DNA of 64,000 nt. It comes from Nephrocerus scutellatus (taxonomy: Eukaryota > Arthropoda > Insecta > Diptera > Pipunculidae). The number at the start of each line of letters is the position of its first letter. Within the stretch, counting starts at the first letter, position 1. The notes under the pieces are model-generated. The model made no database searches, was not told where the DNA came from, and saw only the letters and a list, made by a program, of their open reading frames with translations. The DNA is taken from the NCBI GenBank assembly GCA_947095585.1, contig OX352762.1, positions 42,518,537 through 42,582,536 on the forward strand, written 5' to 3'. A program made the translations under genes and the position numbers. Shown here piece after piece: positions 1 through 11,011 of the stretch.

Positions 1-499
1 GTACTTGTATGGTGGAATACAAGAATAAAGATAGTTTTTATTGTAGAAAAGTTCACAAATTATTTACACAGTAATCAAACAAAAAGTTAATTGTAATTGA
101 TGTGTCAAGATCAACCGATATAAATTTTTTAAAAATAAAAAGTTACTTTACAAAAAATGGCGTCCTTTATTTTTATGTGATTGAGTTGAGAGTTATTAAT
201 GAAGCCATAGGTATACATGTTTAATAACATTCTCACTAAGAAAAGAGTGATGAATTTCAACTTTCACTTAATTTAGAGCGTGAGGCATACATAGCTGCGA
301 CATAAGCACATTGGCTTGCGTCACAGAACCCATGTTTCTCAATATGTTTCTGAGATCAATCATGGAATCCATATGTGCTGCTGGTGACGTGGCGTATGCC
401 TTATCATTAGCGTCGCGTTGGTGTTAGTAGTTCTTCGTCCAAATAGATACCTTGCAACCAGGTGTTTTGAATTTATATTTTTACACGAACGATTGTCGG
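1..499. repeat. 500-bp repeat unit, copy 1
   Basis: This segment recurs almost unchanged at 1448-1947 and 5259-5757. The copies differ by scattered single bases. It ends at 495-499 in GTCGG, where the other two copies continue into LINE sequence but this one joins gag sequence. On the minus strand, about 290-430, there is a stop-to-stop open stretch of about 50 codons ending near 289, overlapped by a second short frame; I do not recognise either. The window begins inside or at the edge of the unit, so its true left end is not visible. Confidence 0.9.
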
Positions 500-834
500 T
501 GGCCGAATGCTTCGTACGGTCGATGTGCTTCGGTTGCTGGGCTCACGGCATTCGGTGTGTTGTTTGTTGCCGGTGGTACCAGCCGAGGCAGAACTAGCTG
601 AGGCGGGACTAGCGGCGGCGGCGGTACTAGCTGTTTGCTTTTGTTGGCAGGTGTCCCCAATGTGTGTAAATCTTTGCAAGATTTATGTCGCTTAATATCG
701 CTAGACAGCCGTTTTCGTAACTCCTCCACGGTTCCCACGTTGTCCAGCCCACGTCGGTCGAGTTCTGCCACCAACTCATCTTTGCGCAGCAGATATATGC
801 TCGATGAGCTCAGGCCTGCTTCTTCGTTGTCCAT
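500..834 (-). pseudogene. gag N-terminus with SAP-like domain (truncated copy)
   Basis: The ATG at 834 opens a reading frame whose first ~45 residues look like a SAP helix-extension-helix domain (YLLRKDELVAELDRRGLDNV), followed by a proline-rich linker. The same sequence lies at 4171-4566 as the start of a longer gag gene. Here it is cut off after about 110 codons, where it joins the 500-bp repeat through the 5-base overlap GTCGG. In retrotransposons gag forms the particle; a SAP domain could bind DNA or chromatin, but that is inference. Certainly non-functional as a gag on its own. Confidence 0.7.
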
Positions 835-1010
835 TATAGTTGGTGTTTAAAAAAAAAAGTTCCACTCCCCGTTTGGTGGTAGTTGATCTGGTTCGGGTGA
901 CGCATTCACCTCAATCGTTGACGGGTAGGGCCACTAGTTGGTGTGCCAATACTATTAGGTAGTTTGTAATTTTTCTGGTCGGTGGTGCGGATTTAAAAAT
1001 GCGCCAAATT

Positions 1011-1150
1011 TGTAACGTGTTTGCTCGGATGACGCTCGCCGGTCGCCCAGGGCTCGTGTTGCGGGGTGTTACAAATTAAAAGAGTGAAGATGTTGGTTTC
1101 GTTTTCCATATATATTATTATATTTTCAGCGAAGACTTCATGTGTTTACA
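1011..1150 (-). mobile_element. short LTR (140 bp), copy 1
   Basis: Read on the minus strand the segment starts TGTAAACACATG and ends CACGTTACA, so it has matching TG...CA ends and imperfect inverted termini. It lies directly upstream of a TTTGGCGC-type primer-binding site and the gag start at 834. A near-identical segment is at 4742-4880. Its length is very short for an LTR. The opposite LTR was not found, so the call rests on ends, position and the duplicate. Confidence 0.55.
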
Positions 1151-1447
1151 AAGTCGGGGTTAACGGGGTGCTAATCGGACAGCGTGTCCGCTAATAAAAT
1201 TCGGTATATTGAGTGAGTATGGTACTCACTCAAATGGTTTCGTACTTCGGTACCTTAGAAACCTTATAAGTAATTATTAATTACTAATTATTGTAATATT
1301 AATTATTATTATAATGATAGTCATTTGCCAAACTAAAAAGAAAATAAAAATAAAAGTAAACAAGATTACCAAAACAAAGCTTAACCTTGATATACATGAT
1401 ATTTCTAAGATTCAGAAGAATCTTGTAAGTAAGGAGGGAAAAGTTAT
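1151..1447. other. LTR flank with a cluster of three hairpins
   Basis: No gene. Between 1176 and 1253 there are three perfect inverted repeats: CGGACA-GCG-TGTCCG (1176-1190), GAGTGAGTA-TGG-TACTCACTC (1211-1231) and GTAC-TTCG-GTAC (1242-1253). The rest is AT-rich. The segment is repeated at 4881-5258, there preceded by about 85 extra bases including a G-run. Confidence 0.6.
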
Positions 1448-1947
1448 GTACTTGTATGGTGGAATACAAGAATAAAGATAGTTTTTATTGTAGAAAAGTT
1501 CACAAATTATTTACACAGTAATTCAAACAAAAAGTTAATTGTAATTGATGTGTCAAGATCAACGAATATAAATTTTTTAAAAATAAAAAGTTACTTTACA
1601 AAAAATGGCGTCCTTTATTTTTATGTGATTGAGTTGAGAGTTATTAATGAAGCCATAGGTATACATGTTTAATAACATTCTCACTAAGAAAAGAGTGATG
1701 AATTTCAACTTTCACTTAATTTAGAGCGTGAGGCATACATAGCTGCGACATAAGCACATTGGCTTGCGTCACAGAACCCATGTTTCTCAATATGTTTCTG
1801 AGATCAATCATGGAATCCATATGTGCTGCTGGTGACGTGGCGTATGCCTTATCATTAGCGTCGCGTTGGTGTTAGTAGTTCTTCGTCCAAATAGATACCT
1901 TGCAACCAGGTGTTTTGAATTTATATTTTTACACGAACGATTGTCGG
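1448..1947. repeat. 500-bp repeat unit, copy 2
   Basis: Near-identical to 1-499 and 5259-5757. It begins with the same GTACTTGTATGG and ends in GATTGTCGG, then runs into minus-strand LINE sequence, as copy 3 does. The distance from copy 1 is 1,447 bp. Confidence 0.9.
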
Positions 1948-2356
1948 GTCTAACCATTCTTGAATGACTGTAATGCAATGGGGTTTTGGGAGCACCTGCC
2001 TAGACAATACATTTGTATTCAAGTTTAGGGCGAATATATGCCTTTTAAAAAGTAGCCAGGTTTGAGGGAGTGAAATAAGAGCTTGTTTCTAGACTCTGTC
2101 AAATGCCTTGGAAATATCGAGGGCAATAAACTTACTTTCACCAAAATTTTTCCAATTCCTTGGGAAAACTCCAGAAGAATAAGATAAATGAAAAAGCCTG
2201 CGCAGAGGCAATGTCAACGTTGAAGAGCATCTCTTCAAAACTAAAGCGGATATACCATCAGGCCCAGCAGATTTATGAATGTTGAGATCATTTAATACTT
2301 AAGCCATCTGACGAGTACGAAAGTAAATCTGTCCCATAGAGGATTCAACTCTTAAA
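1948..2356 (-). mobile_element. jockey-group LINE fragment A
   Basis: Antisense to the strand shown. It matches two parts of the longer LINE piece at 5758-7500: 1948-2070 corresponds to about 5758-5888 (downstream of the RT core) and 2071-2356 to about 6460-6735 (upstream of it). The ~570 bases carrying the RT active site are missing, so this is an internally deleted copy. It joins retrotransposon pol sequence at 2356. Confidence 0.75.
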
Positions 2357-2925
2357 TTTCCTTTCTATTTCCCCTCTATGATTAGCGGGTCGATTTCGCT
2401 GTAGATGACCACTTGCATCGCTGGATTTCTGGGCGTATACCTTTGTTTAAATGGCTGGTAGTGCTTTAAGCGAATCTCATGCTCGGTGACGGTGGTTAGG
2501 CCTTTAAAGTTTTCAAATTTCGGTAATTATTCGGCTAGAAATCTGTCCAGCTGCTTTCTTTCGGTTGCCAGACTATGGATTATCGGTATATTCGGTTCGG
2601 TTTGGGCTGTTATGACTTCGCTGCCTCGGTTTATTGTAAAATTATACCTAGCCAAGAAATCTGTTCCTAGTAAGAATTTGCCCATTAGGTTCGGAATGTA
2701 AGCAAACTCTTGTTTGAATGTCCAGTCTACGCGGCTCAGAGTGAGCGTATAGGCCTGGTGAGCGACAACGGTAGCCTTACCGGCTAATGCGAAGGTGATA
2801 ATGATGGGTCGGGCTGGTATTCCTTTGGCAACGCAAATTTTCCTAATGGCTTTGCCAATACATGACTTTCCCGTGCCGGTGTCAATCACTGTCCTGTACT
2901 GGAGTTGGAAAAATTAGATCGGTAG
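2357..2925 (-). pseudogene. gypsy-like pol start: protease and beginning of reverse transcriptase
   Basis: Reading leftward from 2889, the protein has the retropepsin catalytic motif IDTG at its start and the flap/Gly region LLGTDFL about 75 residues later, as in LTR-element proteases. Past the stop, 2360-2530 still encodes the segment that precedes the RT fingers (a TTVTEHEIRLK-like stretch), but with frame breaks. The RT itself is lost where the sequence joins LINE fragment A at 2356. It belongs to the same minus-strand element as the gag at 2926-4566. Confidence 0.7.
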
Positions 2926-4566
2926 TGTATACGATGTGAGACTAGTGGTAGTGATAGTGGCGTCTAGCTCACTCACTGGCGTTGTGGCGTGGTGGCGTTT
3001 CCTGCCTCACATCTGCAGTGTCTACTTTGGACTCCGTCTGTACCGCAGTAGGAACAGAATAATCGTTGGTTCTGACAGGTTTGCCTTCGGTGTCCACGTT
3101 GACCGCACGCCCAACAGCAGGTTCGTCCATCATAGACTTGCGCCGGTGCTGGGGGTGCTACTGGTGGTTGGTGTTACGGCTGTAAATCGCTGGTTGTTGG
3201 TACGTCAGTGGGGCGGGCAGCCTGGAGCGGCCTTTACGGTTGCGTTGACGGTTGCTGGTGCGGAGCGGCCTGGCGGAATGGTAGTACGGTTGGCTGCGTT
3301 GACTGTCGCTGGTACGGAGCGGTCTGGCGAAATGGTGGTATGGTTGGTGGTGTTGGCGGTATGTTTGGCCTTGTGGTGGGCAATTCGCTTTTCAGTTGCT
3401 CAAAGTCCTCGGCGAGAGCAGTCAGTTCCGATAGAGTGGTGAACTCTCGCAGCTTAATATAGTGCCGGTACTCTGAGCGGAGATTCTCGTATATCCGATC
3501 GAGTTTGTCTTCCACCGTTAATGACACTTGCCACCTCATCATAGTCGGGATAGCGGTAATGTAATCCTTGCTTCTTTCTCTCGCTAATTGCGTGCGATTC
3601 CATATACAATCTAGGATCTGGGTGGCGTACCGCCGGGGTATAAAGAATTGGCGCAGTTCTTGGCTGAACTCTGCCCAGTTGCGGATGGATTCTTTTTTGT
3701 TCCTGCACCAGACCAGGGCGGTACCTTTCAGTAGTTCGGGTAAGGTGCGAACAATGCGGTCGAGCGGTATCAGGTAGCATTCTGCCAATTCCTCTACTCG
3801 CTCTAGAAATTCTAGAGGGTTGCTATTTCCCTCGTAGCGGACGTTCTACCGGCGCACATTATCCATCACGTCAGCATCGGACGGACTGTAAATTACAGCT
3901 GGTCGGTGGCCGAATGCTTCGTACGGTCGATGTGCTTCGGTTGCTGGGCTCACGGCATTCGGTGTGTTGTTTGTTGCCGGTGGTACCAGCCGAGGCAGAA
4001 CTAGCTGAGGCGGGACTAGCGGCGGCGGCGGTACTAGCTGTTTGCTTTTGTTGGCAGGTGTCCCCAATGTGTGTAAATCTTTGCAAGATTTATGTCGCTT
4101 AGCATTCTGCCAATTCCTCTACTCGCTCTAGAAATTCTAGAGGGTTGCTATTTCCCTCGTAGCGGACGTTCTACCGGCGCACATTATCCATCACGTCAGC
4201 ATCGGACGGACTGTAAATTACAGCTGGTCGGTGGCCGAATGCTTCGTACGGTCGATGTGCTTCGGTTGCTGGGCTCACGGCATTCGGTGTGTTGTTTGTT
4301 GCCGGTGGTACCAGCCGAGGCAGAACTAGCTGAGGCGGGACTAGCGGCGGCGGCGGTACTAGCTGTTTGCTTTTGTTGGCAGGTGTCCCCAATGTGTGTA
4401 AATCTTTGCAAGATTTATGTCGCTTAATATCGCTAGACAGCCGTTTTCGTAACTCCTCCACGGTTCCCACGTTGTCCAGCCCACGTGGGTCGAGTTCTGC
4501 CACCAACTCGTCTTTGCGCAGCAGATATATGCTCGATGAGCTCAGGCCTGCTTCTTCGTTGTCCAT
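2926..4566 (-). pseudogene. gag gene of gypsy-like element, with internal duplication
   Basis: The gene starts at the ATG at 4566 with a SAP-like domain and a proline/alanine-rich linker. It continues at 3788-3234 with a helical capsid-like domain (RNWAEFSQELRQFF, LARERSKDYI) as in Ty3/gypsy gags. About 3010-3120 encodes two zinc-knuckle-type motifs, CWACGQRGHRRQTC and CSYCGTDGVQSRHC; the second has Val where the first CCHC Cys-X4 spacing differs. A 325-bp tandem duplication (3776-4424) repeats the linker and breaks the frame. Upstream lie a short LTR and primer-binding-like TTTGGCG. Not functional as it stands. Confidence 0.7.
3776..4424. repeat. 325-bp tandem duplication inside gag
   Basis: Sequence from 3776 repeats from 4101 with an offset of exactly 325 bp. 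The junction (about 4098-4101) shows only a two- to three-base overlap. Because 325 is not a multiple of three, it shifts the gag frame. Confidence 0.9.
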
Positions 4567-4741
4567 TATAGTTGGTGTTTTAAAAAAAAATTCCACTCCC
4601 CGTTTGGTGGTAGTTGATCTGGTTCGGGTGACGCATTCACCTCAATCGTTGACGGGTAGGGCCACTAGTTGGTGTGCCAATACTATTAGGTAGTTTGTAA
4701 TTTTTCTGGTCGGTGGTGCGGATTTTAAAAGTCGCCAAATT

Positions 4742-4880
4742 TGTAACGTGTTTGCTCGGGTGACGCTCGCCGGTCGCCCAGGGCTCGTGTTGCGGGGTGT
4801 TACAAATTAAAAGAGTGAAGATGTTGGTTTCGTTTTCCATATATATTATTATATTTCAGCGAAGACTTCATGTGTTTACA
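4742..4880 (-). mobile_element. short LTR (139 bp), copy 2
   Basis: Near-identical to 1011-1150, with the same TGTAAACACATG start and CACGTTACA end on the minus strand. It stands in the 5'-LTR position of the gag gene that begins at 4566. Between LTR and gag the plus strand reads CGCCAAAT, the complement of a TGGCG-type primer-binding site. Confidence 0.6.
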
Positions 4881-5258
4881 AGGTCGGTTAAACTTAAGCT
4901 ATTTCTTACAAGGATACTACTTAGAATAATGCTACGTACCGGGAAATAAGGACCGGGGGTGGGGGGGGGGTTAACGGGGTGCTAATCGGACAGCGTGTCC
5001 GCTAATAAAATTCGGTATATTGAGTGAGTATGGTACTTACTCAAATGGTTTCGTACTTCGGTACCTTAGAAACCTAATAAGTAATTATTAATTACTAATT
5101 ATTGTAATATTAATTATTATTATAATGACAGTCATTTGCCAAACTAAAAAGAACATAAAAATAAAAGTAAACAAGATTACCAAAACAAAGCTTAACCTTG
5201 AAATACATGATATTTCTAAGATTCAGAAGAATCTTTAAAGTAAGGAGGGAAAAGTTAT
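4881..5258. other. LTR flank, second copy, with G-run
   Basis: Homologous to 1151-1447, with the same three hairpins at about 4987-5064. One arm of the second hairpin has a C-to-T change that would still pair as G-U in RNA. An insertion relative to the first copy includes a G-rich run at about 4950-4975, a candidate G-quadruplex. No gene. Confidence 0.6.
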
Positions 5259-5757
5259 GTACTTGTATGGTGGAATACAAGAATAAAGATAGTTTTTATT
5301 GTAGAAAAGTTCACAAATTATTTACACAGTACTTCAAACAAAAAGTTAATTGTAATTGATGTGTCAAGATCAACCAATATAAATTTTTTAAAAATAAAAA
5401 GTTACTTTACAAAAAATGGCGTCCTTTATTTTTATGTGATTGAGTTGAGAGTTATTAATGAAGCCATAGGTATACATGTTTAATAAAATTCTCACTAAGA
5501 AAAGAGTGATGAATTTCAACTTTCACTTAATTTAGAGCGTGAGGCATACATAGCTGCGACATAAGCACATTGGCTTGCGTCACAGAACCCATGTTTCTCA
5601 ATATGTTTCTGAGATCAATCATGGAATCCATATGTGCTGCTGGTGACGTGGCGTATGCCTTATCATTAGTGTCGCGTTGGTGCTAGTAGTTCTTCGTCCA
5701 AATAGTTACCTTGCTACCAGGTGTTTTGAATTTATATTTTTACACGAACGATTGTCG
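5259..5757. repeat. 500-bp repeat unit, copy 3
   Basis: Third copy of the unit at 1-499 and 1448-1947, again ending in GATTGTCGG and continuing into minus-strand LINE sequence. Confidence 0.9.
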
Positions 5758-7500
5758 GGTCTAACCATTTTGGAATGACTGTAATGCAATGGGGTTTTGG
5801 GAGCACCTGCCTAGACAATACATTTGTATTCAAGTTTAGGGCGAACATATGCCTTGTAAAAAGTAGCCAGGTCTGAGGGGGTGAAATACATATTGCACCG
5901 TTTTAGGAAACCTAAACATTTCGCAATGTGGTTTTGGGAGCACCTGCCCAGACAATACAGTTGTATTTAAGTTTAGGGTGAATATATGCCTTGTAAATAG
6001 TAGCCAGGTCTAAAGGAGTGAATTAAATCTTGCACCGTTTTAGGAAACCGCAGCTTTCTTAACGATGGCGAATATGTGGTCATTCCAACGAAGCTTGTTG
6101 TTGACGCACATACCTTGTTATGCTGTCAAGGTCAGAATTTAACTTGCTTAACAAACGTTGTTGTTCAAGTTTAACTTGCGACGAAGAGGGGCGGGCAGAA
6201 AGCATGAAATCATATGAAAAGCTAAGAGAGCTGTCGTCAGCGAAAGAATGCAATGGATTAGAAGTGTCGGATAGGAGATCATTAAGCAAAATCAGAAAGA
6301 GTGCCAGAGACAAAACAGAGCCTTGGGGAACACTGGCGCTTATTTCGTGAACACTAGATTTAAAACTGTCCAATACGACCTGAATTGAATGGTCAGAAAG
6401 GTAGTTACTAGTCCAAACAAACAGGGTTTTATCAATTTCATAGGTATTCATTTTCGACAAAAGAGCTTGTTTCTAGACTCTGTCAAATGCCTTGGAAATA
6501 TCGAGGGCAATGAACTTACTTTCACCAAAATTTTTCCAATTCCTTGGGAAGACTCCAGAAGAATAAGATAAATGAAAAAGCCTGCGCAGTGGCAATGTCA
6601 ACGTTGAAGAGCATCTCTTCAAAACTAAAGCGGATATACCATCAGGCCCAGCAGATTTATGAATGTTGAGATCATTTAATACTTAAGCCACCTGACGAGT
6701 ACGAAAGTAAATCTGTCCCATAGAGGATTCAACTCTTAAAAGTACAGGCGGCGACAACGCGCTACCTGGTGGCGTGGAGCTAGCTGCGAAATGTGAAGCA
6801 AGCAAATTGGGCTTGTATATAGAGCTGACAGTTGAAATGTCATTGTGAATGAGCGTTGGGATTGAGGACGAGGCAGTTTTTAAAATTCGTTTCACGAATG
6901 ACCAAAAATTTTTACTTTCTTTGGGACATTAAAGTATTTTTTGCCTTATTTTCCGGTCATATTAGATTTTGACTCGTCTGAGGTAGGCATTGCAATCATT
7001 TCTGACTCGTCTAAATTTGGTTCGGTTTTCCACAGTGGGGTTTTGATTATATAACCGAAGGCATACCTATCGGTTCCTAGAAGCCTCTTTGCAACTTTAA
7101 TCATATCAAGCATTTTCCTTCGGTTTGATACACTTTGTCCTGGAAGCAATAAATTGTATCATACCCTCATGGATTATGTTTGTGATAGTATCAGAAATGT
7201 CATCCACGCCACTATTGGCATTAAGTGGCCCGTTAGTATTCTTAAAGAAATTGTAGAGGCCAACTCAGTAGGCTTTCTCGTGTAGCCATACTTTTATTTT
7301 AGGAGTTTTCTCTTTAACAGCCTGGTTAGACAACGAGAAAATAGAATATACCAGACAATGGTCTGAAGAGCCTAGAGGTGATAATAAAGTGACGGTGTAT
7401 TTGTTAGGATGGGAAGTAAGAAATAAGTCAAGGGTACTAGCGTTATGACTTACAATGTCTGGAATTCTAGTTGGTTCATTCATAAGCTGAGTAAGATTGT
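5758..7500 (-). mobile_element. jockey-group LINE fragment B (endonuclease to RT)
   Basis: Reading leftward: 7483-7265 encodes the end of an apurinic-type endonuclease (SSDHCLVYSIF, with the conserved SDH). 6895-6683 encodes the linker ahead of RT, and 6460-6080 the RT core with VPQGSVL and FADDSSL, the latter carrying the catalytic aspartates. Beyond the stop, 5785-6050 encodes the thumb-side region, itself tandemly duplicated with a period near 148 bp. About 6930-7160 holds an unrecognised 67-codon stretch that does not fit the family and may be an insertion. Frames are broken throughout, so it is dead. Confidence 0.8.
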
Positions 7501-7514
7501 TAAAATATGCAAAT

Positions 7515-7745
7515 AGTTCAACATCCTTTCCTTGCTAATGTATTTTAGGCTTGAAACCGTCCAAGGCAACTTGAATAGAGCGGTCCAAATTATAGCTTCT
7601 AATGAAGCAGTTTTTCATCGACTCCATAAGCACGCATTTTGGACAAAAGAGCGTGATGGCAAGCTATCTATTGTATTTGACTTAGCGGATGTATCAAATA
7701 CGACGCGTAATTTATGTAGTCATCGAGCTTGAGATTTTAAGAAGG
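7515..7745 (-). mobile_element. divergent LINE fragment E
   Basis: Antisense sequence clearly related to 6360-6500 of the neighbouring LINE (the region just before the RT VPQG motif), but much more diverged. It is a separate, older copy of the same or a sister family. Confidence 0.55.
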
Positions 7746-7769
7746 CGGTGATGTTGAAGGTAGCATATC

Positions 7770-7790
7770 TTCTATCTATCTATCTATATA
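7770..7790. repeat. (CTAT)n microsatellite
   Basis: Short run of CTAT repeats passing into ATATA, directly next to the possible transposon end at 7790. Confidence 0.85.
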
Positions 7791-8060
7791 CAGGGTGTTC
7801 GGGTTTGGGATGCTAATCCGTTAAGGGGTGATTCCTTGGTTCATTCTGCGAAAAAAATTTGTTGTATTTGTTGTGGAGGGGGGGGGGTCAATTTTCCTTT
7901 GAGATGCATGGTGTTTAAAAAATATTGTCAGAAAAAAAATACACACTAATTTTAAACTGTAAGTGGTTATCTTGCATATGCATCCTTTTGAAAGCTTTGC
8001 TGCTTTAAAGTAAAAAAAAATATGATTTTTTTTACAAAATTCAATTTTTCTCAAAAAAAA
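7789..8060. mobile_element. possible DNA-transposon or MITE end
   Basis: It begins TACAGGGTGTTCGGG after a TA, a terminal pattern common in insect TA-target elements, followed by several A/T homopolymers and a run of ten G. No inverted partner of the end was found downstream, so it is truncated or something else. Confidence 0.3.
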
Positions 8061-9867
8061 AAACCGGTGTTAATTTTTATTTTTTGACCTTATTTTAATT
8101 CGCCTTGATATTCTCTACAAGTCCTAATACGAAGTTTGGCTCGAGCATTATTGTTATTTGACGTGAAAACGGCGCGTAATCGTGTGCAGAAACATTCCGT
8201 TCGTGTACCGATGCGATCACTGCAGTTGATGAAGAAAAGTAAAGAGGACGAAAAAAATTACGAATGGAGGAAACAAGAAACGTCAAAAAATTTCATGGAC
8301 AGTTTGCCCGCGACGGTTTGGGAGAAATATCTCTCTTTTCATTACCCTTCTCTTTCACTTACAGAATTCCAGATTTCATGGAGGGATTTTTCAGCGTGTA
8401 GATTGGGCCTTATTGCATAAACAATTCTGGAAATACAACAGAGAAACATTCGATATTTCTCATTGGTAATTTGGACTCATACACATGTGTAATTGGCTAC
8501 CAACAAATGCGATTTCGCCACGTAGGCCACGCAAAGAAAAAAAGGAGAATGAGAGAATTACCGATGGAAAAATATCGACTCGTTGGTCGATTAGTATTAG
8601 GTTGGTATTCTTTTGTTGTTTTAGGGAGTTGGATTTTTGCAATGTACCGGAACGGTCGATATTTTGTACGCCCTTCATGCTTGGTATTTCTCAAAAAGTA
8701 GGCTGTAAGCTGAAAGAAAAAAAAGTGATTTGGTGGTCGAAACGCGGGGACTTTCTTGTTGCCCAATAAGGGGATGAAAATTATATTTTTATTAAAATTA
8801 TAATTAAAAAGAAAACAGCTATGTAATGCTTTTGCAATTTGTTAACCCGATTAGGCTGGTGAAAACCAAAAAACAAAGAAATGCTATTTTGATGGAAAAA
8901 CAAGTTGGCTTTAAATCCAACAGCGCCGGTATACAGTTGCGAAAGTGTTACCTATCAGAATTAAATCGGAGCAATTTATAACAGTCTAGTTAAATGATCG
9001 AAATCCCATATTCTCGGGTACAGCCGCATCGCGCAAAGGTCCCTTCGTGGCAAAGTCAGGGAAAAGCGGATTAAGTGCCAACTTAGGTAATTCTTGGAAT
9101 CTAATGCCTTTTTCGGTGTGCTACACGAAAGGAAATTATAAATTTCAATTCGGTAATAAATCACGGACTTGTAGCCGTGGCCGTATTATTGGCAGTTAAA
9201 TTCTAATTGTTAACTCAACGCATAATATGAGTAACATCAATAACAGGTTTTTTGCTACCTCTAAAGAATTATATTTTGCGTTTTTTTATTAATAACTTTT
9301 GTTCCAAAACATGAAGGAATACTAACCAACTCATATATTTATTAATCTTTTCTATATCGTAATAAATATATTTCGTACATGGTCGTCAACGGTCGGAATC
9401 CTCAGGGACCATCCTGTTTAATAGAAACGCGAATAATTCGCCTAGTATTTAAGCTACTCCTCGCTTGATATACGAGTATAATCTGGGTTGATGGATAGAA
9501 TTCATATAATATTGTTGGAATTCTAGAGAATTTTCCATACACAGAGGAATTCCGATACATTCAATTTGTCAATTACATTCTATAATTTTGCTAATTACAT
9601 TAATGGAGACTCTCATAATTTTATTTGCAATACCAACCCAATAGTAGTGTATGGTAGTGCAAGAGTGTCAGTTCTTGACAGATTAAATATCCATTTAATA
9701 ATTTTCTTGGTTTTGTTGAATAATCCTAAATAAGTTAAATTTTGTTTTGATTTATAAATTTCATTATTTAGGAGGTTTGTTTTTCCGATAGATGTCGTTT
9801 TATTTTATGACAGTTGTTTTGACAGCTCAAAGTGGCATTTCTACTCAGTATTGTTTGGCAAATCATT
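8061..9867. other. no recognised gene
   Basis: AT-rich. Overlapping open stretches lie at 8136-8420 (+, 94 codons) and 8471-8770 (both strands), but none has a recognisable domain and they overlap each other in several frames, so I treat them as chance. The left end of the mariner element must lie in the last few hundred bases, but no inverted repeat matching its right side was found. Confidence 0.4.
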
Positions 9868-10944
9868 ATGAATAGGTTAACTCCAGAACAACGTTTTCAA
9901 ATCGTGGAAATTTATTTTCAAAATCAGTGTTCAATTAAAAATGTTTATAGAGCACTTCGTGAATTTTATGGTGCACATAATCGTCCGTCAGAGACCACCA
10001 TAAAGAACGTAATTACAAAATTTCGGTCTACATTCACTCTTTTGGATGCCAAGCCACCGACAAGAATGAGAAGAGTTCGTACAGAAGAAAATATTGCTGT
10101 CGTTGAGGCCAGTGTCGAAGAAAACGACAATTTATCGATTCGTCGTCGTGCTCAGCAAATTGGATCGACTTTATGGAAAATTTTACGTAAAGATTTGGGT
10201 TTGGTGCCATACAAAATTCAATTGGTGCAAGAATTAAAGCCACACGACCATCGTTTGCGCCGTGAATTCAGTGATTGGTCGTTAAATCAATTGAACGAAG
10301 ATCCATTTTTTTACCGTAAAATTCTCTTCAGTGATGAGGCGCATTTTTTGTTAAATGGATACGTCAACAAACAAAATTGTCGCATTTGGAGCAAAGATAA
10401 TCCACACGCCGTTCAAGAATTACCAATGCATCCTGATAAATGTACTGTTTGGTGCGGTCTATGGGCTGGTGGGATCATCGGTCCATATTTCTTTAAAAAT
10501 GAGGAAGGACGACGCGTTACCGTGAATGGAAATCGATACAGAACCATGTTAAATGAGTTTTTGTTGTCAAATCTTGAAGATATGGATATGGATGAAATGT
10601 GGTTTCAACAAGATGGTGCCACTTGCCATACAGCACGTGAAACAATCGACTTATTGAAAGAAACTTTCAACGACAACATTATTTCGAGAAATGGTCCGGT
10701 GAATTGGCCTCCGCGTTCGTGCGATTTGACGCCACTCGATTACTTTTTGTGGGGATACGTGAAGTCATTGGTTTATGTGGATAAACCTCAATCGATTGAC
10801 GCTTTGGAAACCAATATTCAACGTGTCATTGCTGACATACGCCCTCAAATGCTTGAAAAAGTGCTGGAAAATTGGACCTCCAGAATGACATTTGTGAAAA
10901 ATAGTCGTGGTAGCCATATGCCAGAAATTGTGTTTAAATGTTAA
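9868..10944 (+). CDS. mariner-type transposase, DD41D, uninterrupted
   Basis: 358 codons from the ATG at 9868; the frame is open 36 bases further up but only from a GTG, so 9868 is preferred. Residues ~1-100 hold paired helix-turn-helix DNA-binding regions. The catalytic triad is DEAHF, QDGATCHTA and a third Asp in LTPLDYF. The spacing between the second and third Asp is 41 residues, as in the DD41D branch of the IS630-Tc1-mariner superfamily. This enzyme would cut and paste its own element at TA sites. Relative to relatives I recall, the second HTH (AQQIG then STLWKIL) looks about three residues short. The gene is intact among dead neighbours. Terminal inverted repeats were not identified, so activity is unproven and domestication is possible. 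Confidence 0.9.
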   Translation: MNRLTPEQRFQIVEIYFQNQCSIKNVYRALREFYGAHNRPSETTIKNVITKFRSTFTLLDAKPPTRMRRVRTEENIAVVEASVEENDNLSIRRRAQQIGSTLWKILRKDLGLVPYKIQLVQELKPHDHRLRREFSDWSLNQLNEDPFFYRKILFSDEAHFLLNGYVNKQNCRIWSKDNPHAVQELPMHPDKCTVWCGLWAGGIIGPYFFKNEEGRRVTVNGNRYRTMLNEFLLSNLEDMDMDEMWFQQDGATCHTARETIDLLKETFNDNIISRNGPVNWPPRSCDLTPLDYFLWGYVKSLVYVDKPQSIDALETNIQRVIADIRPQMLEKVLENWTSRMTFVKNSRGSHMPEIVFKC

Positions 10945-11011
10945 ATGCCAAAAAATTATCTACCAAATAAAAAAAAATTTTGGTCATTTCATAATTTTAT
11001 ATGTGTTTTAT

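Noticed and set aside
8136..8770. Candidate small host genes
   Set aside because: Several overlapping frames on both strands, no domain, no splice evidence; likely chance.
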